From contig NZ_JFHL01000005.1 in NCBI RefSeq assembly GCF_003664995.1, forward strand, positions 163,409-227,408: DNA of 64,000 nt, read 5' to 3'. Shown piece by piece: positions 36,123-47,446 of this stretch. The translations under genes were made by a program, and so were the position numbers. Position 1 is the stretch's first letter; each line of letters opens with the position of its first letter. The DNA is from Mesotoga sp. BH458_6_3_2_1. Its GTDB lineage: Bacteria; Thermotogota; Thermotogae; Petrotogales; Kosmotogaceae. The notes below the pieces were generated by a model. That model did no database searches. It was not told the origin of the DNA and saw only the letters and a list, made by a program, of their open reading frames with translations.

Positions 36123-36660
36123 TCACTTCCCGACGAAGTCGGCATTGCTCCACGGTACTTATGTATGTTAACAGAATGTAAATAATGGAGTCTGTCCCCG
36201 AAGGGAGGGTTTGAAGATCTTTCCCCGCGAAGCGGGCCTTGCGACCTGGCGTGATCTTCGCCAGCCTTGCGTCCACTGATGCTCCTCAGTGCATTGCGTC
36301 CCGGCACGATCTTTGCCGGCATTGCGTCTAATATCTTTTATGGGCATCACTTCCCGACGAAGTCGGCATTGCTCCACGGTACTTGTGTATGTTAACAAAA
36401 TGTAAATAATGGAGTCTGTCCCCGAAGGGAGGGTTTGAAGATCTTTCCCCGCGAAGCGGGCCTTGCGACCTGGCGTGATCTTCGCCAGCCTTACGTCCAC
36501 TGATGCTCCTCAGTGCATTGCGTCCCGGCACGATCTTTGCCGGCATTGCGTCTAATATCTTTTATGGGCATCACTTCCCGACGAAGTCGGCATTGCTCCA
36601 CGGTACTTGTGTATGTTAACCGAATGTAAATAATGGAGTCTGTCCCCGAAGGGAGGGAGG
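36123..36660. repeat. 224-bp tandem repeat made of hairpin cassettes, locus 2
   Basis: Units at 36123-36346, 36347-36570 and a partial one at 36571-36660, with an exact 224-bp period (CATTGCTCC at 36143, 36367 and 36591). The first two differ at only a few positions. Each full unit contains, in order: CCGACGAAGTCGG, the 50-bp CTCCA/TGGAG element, CCCCGAAGGG, CCCGCGAAGCGGG (36224-36236), CTGGCG/CGCCAG (36246-36264), CACTGA/TCAGTG (36274-36291) and CCGGCA/TGCCGG (36301-36319). The array ends 13 bp from the atpC stop. Confidence 0.92.
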
Positions 36661-36672
36661 GTTTTTTTGGGG
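36651..36672 (+). other. Potential G-quadruplex motif beside atpC stop
   Basis: Four G runs (36651-36653, 36655-36657, 36659-36661, 36669-36672) with loops of 1, 1 and 7 nt. It lies on the plus strand, the template for the atp transcript. The last run also pairs in the GGGGATTATCCCC palindrome across the atpC stop. Confidence 0.5.
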
Positions 36673-36673
36673 A

Positions 36674-37072
36674 TTATCCCCTCGAACCAATCTTGATTCT
36701 CAGCATGTGCCTTTGAAGCTTCGCCTCGTTTCTAGCTCTCTCCCGCCTGGATTTGCTGACTTCCAGCAATTCCTCTGCTCGTTTTAGGCGCTGCTTAGCT
36801 CTTTCTACGCTGATTTCCTCGGGAGTCTCTGCAGCATCGGTCACGATGGTCAATGTGTCTCTCTCCTGGAGAACGTATCCTCCGTGAACGGCAAAGCGCA
36901 GAGTTTCAGTACCTGATTTGATCTCCATTACGTCAACGGTAAGCTTCATCAGCGCAGGCGCTCGTTCGGGCAGATAGGCGATCTCTCCTTCAGTAGATCG
37001 AAAAGAGATGTAATCGGCTTCTCCCTCCCATTCGATTCCATAAGGAGTTATTATTGTTGTCTTCAGTTCCAT
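36674..37072 (-). CDS. atpC: ATP synthase epsilon subunit
   Basis: Central-stalk regulatory subunit of F1 (132 aa): N-terminal beta-sandwich (ITPYGIEWEGEADYISFRSTEGEIAYLPERAP) and C-terminal helical hairpin (ISVERAKQRLKRAEELLE). ATG 37072 is chosen since AAGGA lies 8 nt upstream; the ATG at 37081 abuts it. Last gene of the atp operon. The stop codon sits within a GGGGATAATCCCC palindrome, with no T run on this strand. Confidence 0.93.
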   Translation of the reverse strand: MELKTTIITPYGIEWEGEADYISFRSTEGEIAYLPERAPALMKLTVDVMEIKSGTETLRFAVHGGYVLQERDTLTIVTDAAETPEEISVERAKQRLKRAEELLEVSKSRRERARNEAKLQRHMLRIKIGSRG

Positions 37073-37073
37073 A

Positions 37074-39349
<2,276 letters not shown>

Positions 39350-39355
39350 CGTCAA

Positions 39356-40870
39356 TCATCCCCGCTCAGTGAAGAGCTTCTTCGTCTCTTCTATAGCTTT
39401 CTTAAGACGAGTCTCAACTTCGTGTTCGATAATCTTCTTCTCTTTTATTGAATTCAGCACATCGCTGTAAGAGCTACGAAGAGTCTTTATAAGAGACTTC
39501 TCGAATCCCGAAATCTTGGAGTTTTCCATCTCATCCAAATAACCCTTGGTTCCGGCATAAAGAACGACAACCTGCTCTTCAACGGGCATTGGGACGTACT
39601 GATCCTGTTTGAGAAGTTCCGTGAGTTTTTCTCCCCTTGTAAGTTGGTCGCGGGTGGCCTTATCGAGTTCAGTCGCGAACTGGGCAAAAGAGAGCAGATC
39701 TCTGTACTGAGCCAGCTCGATTCGAAGACTTCCCGCAATCTTCTTCATTGCCTTTATCTGGGCAGCGCCTCCTACCCTCGAAACTGAAAGGCCAACATTG
39801 ATTGCCGGTCGATTTCCAGCGTAGAAGAGATTTGGATCCAGGTATATCTGTCCGTCGGTTATGGATATCACGTTTGTCGGTATGAATGCAGAAACGTCGT
39901 TCGCCTGCGTCTCAATTATGGGCAACGCCGTGAGCGATCCTCCACCGTAGTTTTCGTTCAGTCTTGCCGCTCTCTCGAGCAACCTGGAGTGTAGATAAAA
40001 TACATCTCCGGGATATGCCTCTCTTCCCGGCGGTCTCCTGAGCAGTAATGAGAGTTCTCTGTAAGAAGCCGCGTGCTTTGAAAGGTCGTCATATATGACG
40101 AGAGAGTCCTGACCTTCAAACATGAAGTGCTCGCCCATTGCAGCTCCCGCATAAGGAGCGAGATAGGAGAGAGACGCCGTTTCGGAAGCCGAAGCGAAGA
40201 CAATCGTCGTGTACTCCATCGCACCAAACTGGTTCAGTTTATCGATTATCCTTGCAAGGGCGGCCGTTTTCTGCCCTATTGCAACGTAGATACACTTGAC
40301 GCCCTGTCCCTTCTGGTTTATTATCGCATCGATCGCTATGGCCGTCTTCCCGGTCTGCCTGTCCCCAATTATCAACTCTCTCTGCCCTCTTCCAATGGGG
40401 ATTGTCGCATCTATTGCCTTTATTCCGGTCTGTAGAGGAGTGTCGACTGGTTTTCTCATTACTACCCCAGTTGCCTTGACTTCAACCGGTCTATAACTCT
40501 CTGTTTTGATCGGCCCCTTTCCATCGAGGGGAATCCCGAGAGGATTCACGACTCTTCCCAGAAGCTCCGGTCCCGTGGGGACTTCCATGATCCTTCCGGT
40601 TCGTCTGACGAGATCGCCTTCCTTTATCTCCTCATATTCACCAAGAATGACTATTCCTACGTTGTCCTCTTCAAGGTTCAATGCAAGGCCAAAGACGTTA
40701 TTCTCGAATTTCACCAGCTCATTTGCCATGACGCCTTTTAGGCCGTAAGCCCTTGCAATGCCGTCACCTATTTGAATAACCTTTCCAGCTTCGAAATAAT
40801 CAAACTCTATATCAGTCTTTTCTAGCTGATTCTGTATAACTCGCGTAATCTCAGATGGACTGATCTTCAC
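39356..40870 (-). CDS. atpA: ATP synthase alpha subunit
   Basis: Non-catalytic nucleotide-binding F1 subunit (504 aa). P-loop [15 protein letters not shown], the [14 protein letters not shown] stretch, [13 protein letters not shown], and the alpha-specific [35 protein letters not shown] 40870 overlaps the delta stop (GTGA), with GGGAGG 8 nt upstream. Confidence 0.97.
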   Translation of the reverse strand: MKISPSEITRVIQNQLEKTDIEFDYFEAGKVIQIGDGIARAYGLKGVMANELVKFENNVFGLALNLEEDNVGIVILGEYEEIKEGDLVRRTGRIMEVPTGPELLGRVVNPLGIPLDGKGPIKTESYRPVEVKATGVVMRKPVDTPLQTGIKAIDATIPIGRGQRELIIGDRQTGKTAIAIDAIINQKGQGVKCIYVAIGQKTAALARIIDKLNQFGAMEYTTIVFASASETASLSYLAPYAGAAMGEHFMFEGQDSLVIYDDLSKHAASYRELSLLLRRPPGREAYPGDVFYLHSRLLERAARLNENYGGGSLTALPIIETQANDVSAFIPTNVISITDGQIYLDPNLFYAGNRPAINVGLSVSRVGGAAQIKAMKKIAGSLRIELAQYRDLLSFAQFATELDKATRDQLTRGEKLTELLKQDQYVPMPVEEQVVVLYAGTKGYLDEMENSKISGFEKSLIKTLRSSYSDVLNSIKEKKIIEHEVETRLKKAIEETKKLFTERG

Positions 40871-41418
40871 TCATTCACCTCCCGAGGGCCCGAGCCCAAA
40901 TCCTGGCTCACTCTCTTTAAACGACCGCTGAGACTTGTATCGATTACTTCATCTCTGAACCTGATCACATATCCTGCGATTAGATTAGGGTTAAGGTTGA
41001 TCTTCAAAACCCCTTCCATTCCCGTTTTTTCTTTGACTTTCTTCAGAATTTCCTCTCTCTCTTCGGAACCTAGTTCAACTGGAGAATCGATTTCTACATC
41101 TATTCTGTTGCTTTCAAGAAGCAGTCTCGCACCAAACGAAATTTCGATATCTGCCAGGAGCTCAAGTCGCTTCATCGATACAAGAAGAGAAACAAGTCTC
41201 TCTATCTGATCTAGAGGCTTTTGAACGAAGCTCAGAAGAATGCTTGCCTTTCTCCCGGCCGAGAGCGTAGGATCGAAAATGAACTCTGAAAGCTCAGTAT
41301 CAGAAACAATCTCAGAAAGCTCTTGCAGCTGAGATCGTGCTTGCTCTCTATTTGACGGAGGAAGGCTCACAAAGAGCGCATTCGCATATTTGGCGGCCAG
41401 AGAAAGGATTCTCTTCAC
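40867..41418 (-). CDS. atpH: ATP synthase delta subunit
   Basis: Peripheral-stalk cap joining F1 to subunit b (183 aa). The N-terminal helical bundle begins [10 protein letters not shown], and the C-terminal part has [33 protein letters not shown], the most conserved stretch of the family. It overlaps both atpF and atpA by 4 nt. Confidence 0.93.
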   Translation of the reverse strand: MKRILSLAAKYANALFVSLPPSNREQARSQLQELSEIVSDTELSEFIFDPTLSAGRKASILLSFVQKPLDQIERLVSLLVSMKRLELLADIEISFGARLLLESNRIDVEIDSPVELGSEEREEILKKVKEKTGMEGVLKINLNPNLIAGYVIRFRDEVIDTSLSGRLKRVSQDLGSGPREVNE

Positions 41419-41900
41419 TCCTTGTCACCCATGCTCTCAAGAATCCTCTTCGCATACTGTTTCTTGGCAGTATCGTCCATCTCCTTCTGAAGGAATCTTC
41501 CCACCATTGCAACGGCTGCGGTTACAATCGCTCCCTTGACTTCGCCTGCAGCCTCTTCGCGTTCACGCTGAATCTGAAGTTCGGCAGACTTGTACATTCT
41601 CTGTATCTCCTGTTGGGCATCTTCTCTCGCGCTTCTTACGATTTCCTCCGCCTGCCTTTCGGCCCGGGAGACGATCTCTTCGGAAGTAGAACGGGCTTCT
41701 TCGATCTTTGCTTGATATTCTCTCTTCAATTCATTCGCTTCAGTCCTCATCTTCTCGGCTTCTGCGATTTCGCTCCGTATCTTCTCTTTGCGCTGCTTCA
41801 TGACATCGAAGAACTTGTCGAAAAGCAGCTTCTTCAGCACAAAGAAGAGCAGCAGAAAGTTCAGTATCGACAGTATGGCTGTCAGATTAAGTTCAATCAA
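41415..41900 (-). CDS. atpF: ATP synthase b subunit
   Basis: Membrane-anchored stator stalk (161 aa): one N-terminal helix (LTAILSILNFLLLFFVLKKLLF) and a long charged right-handed coiled coil (KREYQAKIEEARSTSEEIV onward). Only one b gene is present, so the stalk should be a homodimer. TTG 41900 follows GAGGGGTGA by 5 nt. Confidence 0.94.
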   Translation of the reverse strand: MIELNLTAILSILNFLLLFFVLKKLLFDKFFDVMKQRKEKIRSEIAEAEKMRTEANELKREYQAKIEEARSTSEEIVSRAERQAEEIVRSAREDAQQEIQRMYKSAELQIQREREEAAGEVKGAIVTAAVAMVGRFLQKEMDDTAKKQYAKRILESMGDKE

Positions 41901-41932
41901 GTTATCACCCCTCCTCTACTCAGGGGAAAAAT

Positions 41933-42178
41933 TCAGACTACCAGAAGTATCATGAATGCAATAACAAGAGAATAGATACCGGTAGTCTCCGCGATTGCAT
42001 CCGCCAGGATCATTCTAGTTGTCAGGGTTCCTATCATCTCCGGCTGCCTTGCCATTGCTTCCATCGCACTCGCACCTATTCTACCTTCACCGATACCGGC
42101 TCCGATTGCCCCAATTCCCATTGCAAGTCCGGCACCGATAAACTTTCCCATCAACATCAAGCCTTCTCCAATATCCAC
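41933..42178 (-). CDS. atpE: ATP synthase c subunit (two-carboxylate, Na+-type)
   Basis: Rotor-ring hairpin of two helices (81 aa). The second helix carries the ion-binding AIAETTGIYSLVIA: Glu64, Thr65 and Tyr69. The first helix has Glu31 (GIGEGR) where Ilyobacter Na+ rings have Gln32. Glu64/Thr65/Tyr69 correspond to the Na+-coordinating Glu65/Ser66/Tyr70, and the extra Glu matches the two-carboxylate motif described for the Fusobacterium nucleatum c ring. The enzyme is therefore probably Na+-coupled. The loop ARQPE is intact. GTG 42178 lies 7 nt after GGAGG. Confidence 0.96.
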   Translation of the reverse strand: MDIGEGLMLMGKFIGAGLAMGIGAIGAGIGEGRIGASAMEAMARQPEMIGTLTTRMILADAIAETTGIYSLVIAFMILLVV

Positions 42179-42190
42179 AGTAAAACCTCC

Positions 42191-43030
42191 TTACTCTATT
42201 AATGAGCTAATATATGCTATTGCAAGTATCGTAAATATCAACGCCTGGATAGCTCCAAAGAACAGTCCGAAGATACCCCACAACGCCGCCGGCAGAACAA
42301 AGTACTTGACGAGATATCCGAGGATGACTATCAAAATCGCTCCTCCCATGATGTTTCCAAAAAGCCTTAATGCATGGGATACGGGCTTCGCTATCTCGCC
42401 GATCACGTTTATGGGAAACATCCACCAGATCGGTTCAAAGAAACTCTTTCCCCACTTCTTCCAACCCTTAACTTTAATTGCGTAAACGTGGCTCATGACG
42501 AAAACGAAGAATGCAAGCATGAGGTTCATATTGAGATCTGAAGTGGGCGCATACCATGAGTCCGAAAGGATGGTCAGCTTGACTCCTCCACCCTCAAGAG
42601 GAATAGCGTTGATACCGGGGAAACTCGCAATGAAGTTCGACACGATAACGAACAGGAAAAGCGAAGCGGCTATGTCGAATATCGGTCTCACAAACTCTTT
42701 CCTCGTAACAGAGCCTTTTACAAGGTCTAGTATGTAATCTAGCAGGACCTCCAGGAGACTCTGTTTCTTGCCTGGAATTATCTTGAAGACTTTCACTCTC
42801 GTTGCCATGAATATGATTATCGCCATGACGACCCAGGTCATTATTATGGTCAGCGGATTGACTCTGCTTAGCGGCCCTTCTCCAAAAGGCAACTGATAGA
42901 TCCACCTCTGGCCGACACCTTCAAGCTGGAATTTGTAGCCCGTGGCGACTATGTAAATTATTACGGCAAGATATCCGCCAAAGATAACTCCAAGAAATAC
43001 CTTGTCGGACCTGGTTAGATTAAGTTTCAC
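42191..43030 (-). CDS. atpB: ATP synthase a subunit
   Basis: Stator channel subunit of F0 (279 aa). Five or more helices; the essential arginine is in PVSHALRLFGNIMGG, and the last helix GAIQALIFTILAIAYISSLIE has the conserved Gln. GTG 43030 is used because GGGAGG lies 8 nt upstream; the longer TTG reading would start inside that site. It overlaps the AtpI-like gene by 11 nt. Confidence 0.95.
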   Translation of the reverse strand: MKLNLTRSDKVFLGVIFGGYLAVIIYIVATGYKFQLEGVGQRWIYQLPFGEGPLSRVNPLTIIMTWVVMAIIIFMATRVKVFKIIPGKKQSLLEVLLDYILDLVKGSVTRKEFVRPIFDIAASLFLFVIVSNFIASFPGINAIPLEGGGVKLTILSDSWYAPTSDLNMNLMLAFFVFVMSHVYAIKVKGWKKWGKSFFEPIWWMFPINVIGEIAKPVSHALRLFGNIMGGAILIVILGYLVKYFVLPAALWGIFGLFFGAIQALIFTILAIAYISSLIE

Positions 43031-43346
43031 AAAGCCACCTCCCAAAGGCTATAGCTGCGATTTTTAGGTTCATCACGCCGAGAAAGCTTCCAAGGAAGAA
43101 TTCGAGGGAGACGGTTGCCGCCGTGGCGAAACAGATACCGTAGAAAAAGTATCTCGCAAGAAAGCCAGCTGGGACCCTCTTCTTCTCTCTTATTAAGATC
43201 TGCGCGTCATAATTAATCAGTAATAGAGCGATGAGAGCAAAAGCCGTTCCGTAGAAAACGCCGATTTCCGAACCGGAAAGTGGTGTAACGGCAAGGGCGG
43301 TACTTTCAACCATTGCCAGAACCGCCAGTATTATCGATGTCTTCAT
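43020..43346 (-). CDS. AtpI-like small membrane protein of the atp operon
   Basis: Hydrophobic protein (108 aa) with about four helices (SIILAVLAMVESTALAV; VFYGTAFALIALLLINYDA; FLARYFFYGICFATAATVS; the last around FLGVMNLKIAAIAFG). Its place just before atpB matches AtpI, a small accessory protein linked to c-ring assembly, but sequence identity to AtpI is weak by eye. Three consecutive ATG codons (43352, 43349, 43346) follow AAGGA; the third gives the best spacing. It overlaps the preceding gene out of frame by about 41 nt. Confidence 0.65.
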   Translation of the reverse strand: MKTSIILAVLAMVESTALAVTPLSGSEIGVFYGTAFALIALLLINYDAQILIREKKRVPAGFLARYFFYGICFATAATVSLEFFLGSFLGVMNLKIAAIAFGRWLCET

Positions 43347-43590
43347 CATCATTGTCCTTGTTTCTGTCATATCGCTCTGCCTCTTTCAAGAGATATCTGA
43401 TTCCATTATATATGCCGGAGAAGGCTCCGAAAAGTAGGAAAAATGAAATCCAAAACCTTTCCATTCCGACAAATCTGTAGAGAAGGTAACCGAGACCGCC
43501 TGCAACGGCAATATTGGCAACCACAATTACTGCAAACTGATAAAGCGATGCAAGGGCCGTCCAGTCGATCCTATTCCTATTCTCCTTCAA
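43306..43590 (-). CDS. AtpZ/AtpI-like membrane protein
   Basis: Two-helix membrane protein (94 aa): helix 1 LASLYQFAVIVVANIAVAGGLGYLLY, helix 2 RFWISFFLLFGAFSGIYNGIRYLLK, then an acidic, low-complexity tail (RNKDNDDEDIDNTGGSGNG). The GxGYLLY and GAFSGIYNGIRYLLKE patterns are those of the AtpZ family found at the head of atp operons. TTG start; GGGGAG is 11 nt upstream, immediately after the polA stop. Probably aids assembly or cation supply of F0. Confidence 0.75.
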   Translation of the reverse strand: MKENRNRIDWTALASLYQFAVIVVANIAVAGGLGYLLYRFVGMERFWISFFLLFGAFSGIYNGIRYLLKEAERYDRNKDNDDEDIDNTGGSGNG

Positions 43591-43608
43591 GTTGACGCCG
43601 TCTCCCCG

Positions 43609-46302
43609 CTAGCACCAGTAATCGCCGACGGAGATTTCAATGTCAAGAGGAACGCTAAGCTCAACGACTTCCGACATTCCCTCCTGCAAGATCTCCTTGA
43701 GTTTTTGAAGCTCATTTTCGGGAGCTTCATAAACCATTTCGTCATGGACCTGAAGAATTGCAAAACTCTCCATTTTATGCTCTTGCAGCAATTCAAAGAT
43801 CTTTATCATTGCCATCTTCATGATATCGGCCGCCGTGCCCTGAATAGGCGTGTTTATCGCTATTCTCTCGCCCTCTTGAATAGTGTTCCTGTTTTTCGTT
43901 TTGAATTGCGGAATCTCTCTCTTTCTTCCAAACATAGTTCTTACAAGGCCCTTTTCCTTTGCTTCAGAGATAGTATCCTTGATGAAAGTTCTCACCTGAG
44001 GATAAGCCTTGAAGTAGTTGGATATCATCTCTTCGGCAGCATTCGATGGGATCCTTAATCTGCTCGCCAAACCGTAAGAGGATATTCCGTAGATTATGGA
44101 GAAATTCACCATCTTTCCTATTCTTCTCTGTTCATCAGTCACTTCGCTTTCCTTTATGCCGTAAAGGTTTGCGGCAGTGAGGCTGTGGACGTCCTTGTCG
44201 TTCTTGAACGCATCAAGCAACTGTTCGTCCTGACTGAGATGTGCAAGGATTCGAAGCTCGATCTGAGAATAATCCGCACTTACTATCCTCCAGCCTTTCT
44301 TCTGTGGGATTACGCACTTACGTATCTCTTTTCCCTCTTCATCCCGTATCGGTAGATTCTGCATGTTCGGATTGCTGCTGGAAAGCCTTCCAGTTCCTGT
44401 ACCTGTCTGGTGATAACTTGTATGGATTCTTCCCGTCACTTTGTTTACAAGAGATGGAAGTGAATCGAGATAAGTTGACTTCAACTTCTGGTACTTTCTG
44501 TATTCTAGAAGCTTCTGCACTGCCGGGTGCTCTCCGGAAAGTTCTTCAAGAGCGTCCGCGCTGGTCGAATAAGAACCGCCCTTAGTCTTTCTTGAAGGGT
44601 TTAGTCCGAGCCTTTCGAATAGCACCTTTCCAACTTGCGAAGGGGAATTGGGATTGAACTGCTCTCCAGTCAAATCGAACAACTCTTCAAGAATCCGATC
44701 GAGAACCTTGCCGTACTTGGCCGAAAGACCGGTGAGCGAGGGTACGTCGAAATATACGCCGTTCAGCTCGAGATCGGCCAGCACAGGAATCAGGGACAGT
44801 TCAACGTTTCTGAATATGTCCTCCAGTTCTTGCTCGTATATCTTTTTTCTGAGAACTGCTGAAAGCCTGAGCGCAATATCCGCATCTTCCACCGAATACC
44901 GCGCCGCCTCTTCGAGGGGAACCTTCGAAAAATCGGTGCCCAGTTGGTTCCTCTTCATAAGGTCTTCGAATTTAATCGTCTTGTATCCCAGAAACTTCAT
45001 GGCCAGTTCGTCAAGGTTGAAGCGTTTCGTGTCGGGCGAGAGAAGATACGCAGCTATCATGGTGTCAAATTCCGGATCTACCGGATGAATCCCATTTACG
45101 GAGAAGACCGAGTAATCGAACTTGAGATTCTGCCCTATTATCTTCGATGCCTTGTCCTCAAGGATTTTTTTGAGCCTCGGGAGAAGTTCTTCTTTCTTTG
45201 CCTGCCAACCTTCAGACTTGTGGGCCACAGGGATATAATAGCCCGTCTCTTCTTCAAGAGAGATCGAGACCCCTACAATCTCGGCTGAATGAGGATCCAG
45301 AGACGTGGTCTCCAGATCGACTGCAAACAATGGGTTACTCTTCATTTTTTCGAGTAGTCGATCGAGTTCCTTATCGCTAGTGACGAGCTTGTAACCGTTT
45401 ATATCTGAAAGCGATTCGTCCGCTTCATCTATAAGCTTGTATTCATCTATCATCGAGGAAAACTCGAGCTTGAGGAAGACATCGCGTAATTCCTTCTTCT
45501 TGAAACCCTCGTATTTGATGTCGTCGAGAGTGATCGTCAGTTCTTCATCGTCAAGAAGCCTCACGAGCTCCATGGACAGCTCAAGCGATTTTCTTCCGTC
45601 TATCAACTTCTTTCTCAATCCCGGACTGAGCTGCCTTATGTTCTCGTAAATCCCGTCGATGTCTCCATATTCCTTCAGCAACTTCTGAGCGGTTTTTATA
45701 CCGATTCCCGGGACACCGGGGATGTTATCTGACGAGTCGCCGGCCAGTGAAAGGAGAGCATGGAGTCTCTTCGGTTCCAGCTCATACCTGGACTTTACCC
45801 TCTCTTCATCGTATAATTCGAGATCGGTCAGACCAGTTACAAAACGCAGAATATGGATCTTTTCATCTACAAGTTGGAGAAGATCCTTATCTCCGGTAAC
45901 CACAAGCACTTCATCCACTTCATTGCGATATCTGGTGGCTGCCGTAGCGACGATATCATCGGCCTCGAGGCCCGCAATTGAAAGGAATTTTATTCCGAAG
46001 GCCTCGACTAGATCGGGAATGTCCTCAAGCTGCGCAACGAGAGCCTCTGGCATAGCCTCTCTAGTTGCTTTGTAAGATTCGTATGCCTCGTGGCGTTTTG
46101 TCGCTTCCTTTCTATCGAAGGCAAAGATCGCATAGTCGCCTTTCTTCATTCTCTCCCTCGCGAATTTCGAGAGCATACGTGCAGTTCCAAAGAGGGCGTT
46201 CGTCGGCTCTCCCTTTGAATTGGTAAGAGTAACATCTATTCCGTAATAGCCCCTATAAAAAATCGCTGTTCCGTCAAAGAGATACATTTTCCCGGGCATC
46301 AT
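43609..46302 (-). CDS. polA: DNA polymerase I
   Basis: Full-length family A polymerase (897 aa). 5'-3' exonuclease (1-295, with LEADDIVAT and GDSSDNIPGVPGIGIKTA), 3'-5' proofreading domain with its carboxylates visible (FAVDLETTSLDP, IGQNLKFDYSVF, YSVEDADIALRL), and polymerase motifs A DYSQIELRILAHL, B RRIGKMVNFSIIYG and C QVHDEMVYE. Unlike Taq, the proofreading motif looks intact. The motif B position controlling ddNTP discrimination is Phe. It overlaps the AhpD-like gene (ATGA) and ends 18 nt before the atp genes, so read-through into the ATP synthase operon is likely. Confidence 0.97.
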   Translation of the reverse strand: MMPGKMYLFDGTAIFYRGYYGIDVTLTNSKGEPTNALFGTARMLSKFARERMKKGDYAIFAFDRKEATKRHEAYESYKATREAMPEALVAQLEDIPDLVEAFGIKFLSIAGLEADDIVATAATRYRNEVDEVLVVTGDKDLLQLVDEKIHILRFVTGLTDLELYDEERVKSRYELEPKRLHALLSLAGDSSDNIPGVPGIGIKTAQKLLKEYGDIDGIYENIRQLSPGLRKKLIDGRKSLELSMELVRLLDDEELTITLDDIKYEGFKKKELRDVFLKLEFSSMIDEYKLIDEADESLSDINGYKLVTSDKELDRLLEKMKSNPLFAVDLETTSLDPHSAEIVGVSISLEEETGYYIPVAHKSEGWQAKKEELLPRLKKILEDKASKIIGQNLKFDYSVFSVNGIHPVDPEFDTMIAAYLLSPDTKRFNLDELAMKFLGYKTIKFEDLMKRNQLGTDFSKVPLEEAARYSVEDADIALRLSAVLRKKIYEQELEDIFRNVELSLIPVLADLELNGVYFDVPSLTGLSAKYGKVLDRILEELFDLTGEQFNPNSPSQVGKVLFERLGLNPSRKTKGGSYSTSADALEELSGEHPAVQKLLEYRKYQKLKSTYLDSLPSLVNKVTGRIHTSYHQTGTGTGRLSSSNPNMQNLPIRDEEGKEIRKCVIPQKKGWRIVSADYSQIELRILAHLSQDEQLLDAFKNDKDVHSLTAANLYGIKESEVTDEQRRIGKMVNFSIIYGISSYGLASRLRIPSNAAEEMISNYFKAYPQVRTFIKDTISEAKEKGLVRTMFGRKREIPQFKTKNRNTIQEGERIAINTPIQGTAADIMKMAMIKIFELLQEHKMESFAILQVHDEMVYEAPENELQKLKEILQEGMSEVVELSVPLDIEISVGDYWC

Positions 46303-46640
46303 TCTTCCTCCAATTCGTCTAGAAGTTCAACGGCCCTCCTATAATGGGGTATGACAATTGAACCCCCCACTACCAAAGCTATATTCAACGCTTCCATGAT
46401 TTCATCACGGTTGGAGCCGGTAGTCTTGCACTGGATAATGTGGTAGGCGATGCAGTCATCGCATCTGAGAACGGTCGAAGCGACCAGACCCATCAACTCT
46501 TTTGTTTTGCCGTCAAGAGCTCCGTCTTTGTAGACGGCTCCGTCGAGCGAGAAGAAACGCTTCGTCTCCATGTTACCAGTTTTCAGAATTCTTTTATTCA
46601 TCTTCTCTCGAAAGCTCTTGAATTCGTCAAGTCTTGCCAT
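46299..46640 (-). CDS. Carboxymuconolactone decarboxylase / AhpD-like protein
   Basis: Small helical AhpD-fold protein (113 aa) with the redox-type Cys-x-x-Cys and following His in VLRCDDCIAYHIIQC, and the TGSNRDEIMEALNIALVVGG helix typical of the CMD family. Such proteins act as thiol peroxidase reductants or peroxidases. ATG 46640 follows AGGAGG closely; an in-frame start 63 nt upstream lies in the tatD end. It overlaps polA by 4 nt. Confidence 0.85.
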   Translation of the reverse strand: MARLDEFKSFREKMNKRILKTGNMETKRFFSLDGAVYKDGALDGKTKELMGLVASTVLRCDDCIAYHIIQCKTTGSNRDEIMEALNIALVVGGSIVIPHYRRAVELLDELEEE

Positions 46641-46648
46641 TCTTCCTC

Positions 46649-47446
46649 CTAAAGTGTGAGAGAGAAGAGCCCTACTGCGTTCTCGAAAAGCTTCTCCGAG
46701 CACTTCGCTGCAGAGATTTCCTTCTGAGCGGCGATTTCTTCAATTACGTACCCGACATAGTAGGGCTCGTTCCGCTTTCCTCTAAAGGGAACCGGTGGCA
46801 GATACGGACAATCCGTCTCGCTTACCAGTTTCTCAAGAGAGATCTCCCTCACGACATTCCGCAATTCTTCGTTTCTCTTGTATGTTATCGGCCCTCCAAT
46901 TCCCAGGAAGAAACCCAAATCCACAAACCTTCTCGCATATTCAAGATCGCCGGAAAAAGCGTGGATCACACCCTTGAAGTGACCGCATTCCAAAATTGTT
47001 TTATAGGCTTCAGGGTAGGCATTCCGAACGTGCACGATAATCGGCAAATCTAGCTTTGCAGCCAACAGAAGCTGCTCTCTGAATGCCTTAAACTGACTGT
47101 CTGCCGGAGAAAGGTTTCTGAAAAAGTCTAAGCCAATCTCGCCAACTGCCACTGCTTTCTCACCGGATAGAAGCGATTCCAGGGAGCGGATTCCCTCGGC
47201 GTCTAATCCACTGCTGTCATGAGGATGGACGCCGGCCGAGAAGAAGGCGTTCTTCAACTCCCTTACTGTCTCGAATGCTCTCTTAGAATCCTCGACATTT
47301 GTTCCAACTTCGACCAGAAGAGAAATCGAATCTTCTTCGATCTGGGCGATCACCCTCTCTCTATCACTGTCAAACTGAGGAAAGGAAATGTGGGCGTGCG
47401 TATCAACAAGCCTGAGCTCAGAGAAATCAGGCGTTGGCCCTGACAT
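46649..47446 (-). CDS. tatD: TatD family metal-dependent DNase
   Basis: TIM-barrel hydrolase (265 aa) of the TatD/YcfH family, implicated in 3'-5' DNA repair digestion. Metal ligands: LVDTHAHISFP, Glu in VGEIGLDFFRNLSP, HVRNAYPEA, IHAFSGDLEYA, and SETDCPYLPP. All are present. The start is uncertain; ATG 47446 is used, which overlaps ychF by 20 nt, and a GTG at 47458 is the alternative. Confidence 0.92.
   Translation of the reverse strand: MSGPTPDFSELRLVDTHAHISFPQFDSDRERVIAQIEEDSISLLVEVGTNVEDSKRAFETVRELKNAFFSAGVHPHDSSGLDAEGIRSLESLLSGEKAVAVGEIGLDFFRNLSPADSQFKAFREQLLLAAKLDLPIIVHVRNAYPEAYKTILECGHFKGVIHAFSGDLEYARRFVDLGFFLGIGGPITYKRNEELRNVVREISLEKLVSETDCPYLPPVPFRGKRNEPYYVGYVIEEIAAQKEISAAKCSEKLFENAVGLFSLTL

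Noticed and set aside
36123..36660. Possible CRISPR array (regular repeats with differing inserts)
   Set aside because: Constant parts are only about 10 bp, the variable parts are palindromes rather than unique spacers, the long period (224 bp) is of near-identical sequence, and no cas gene is present.
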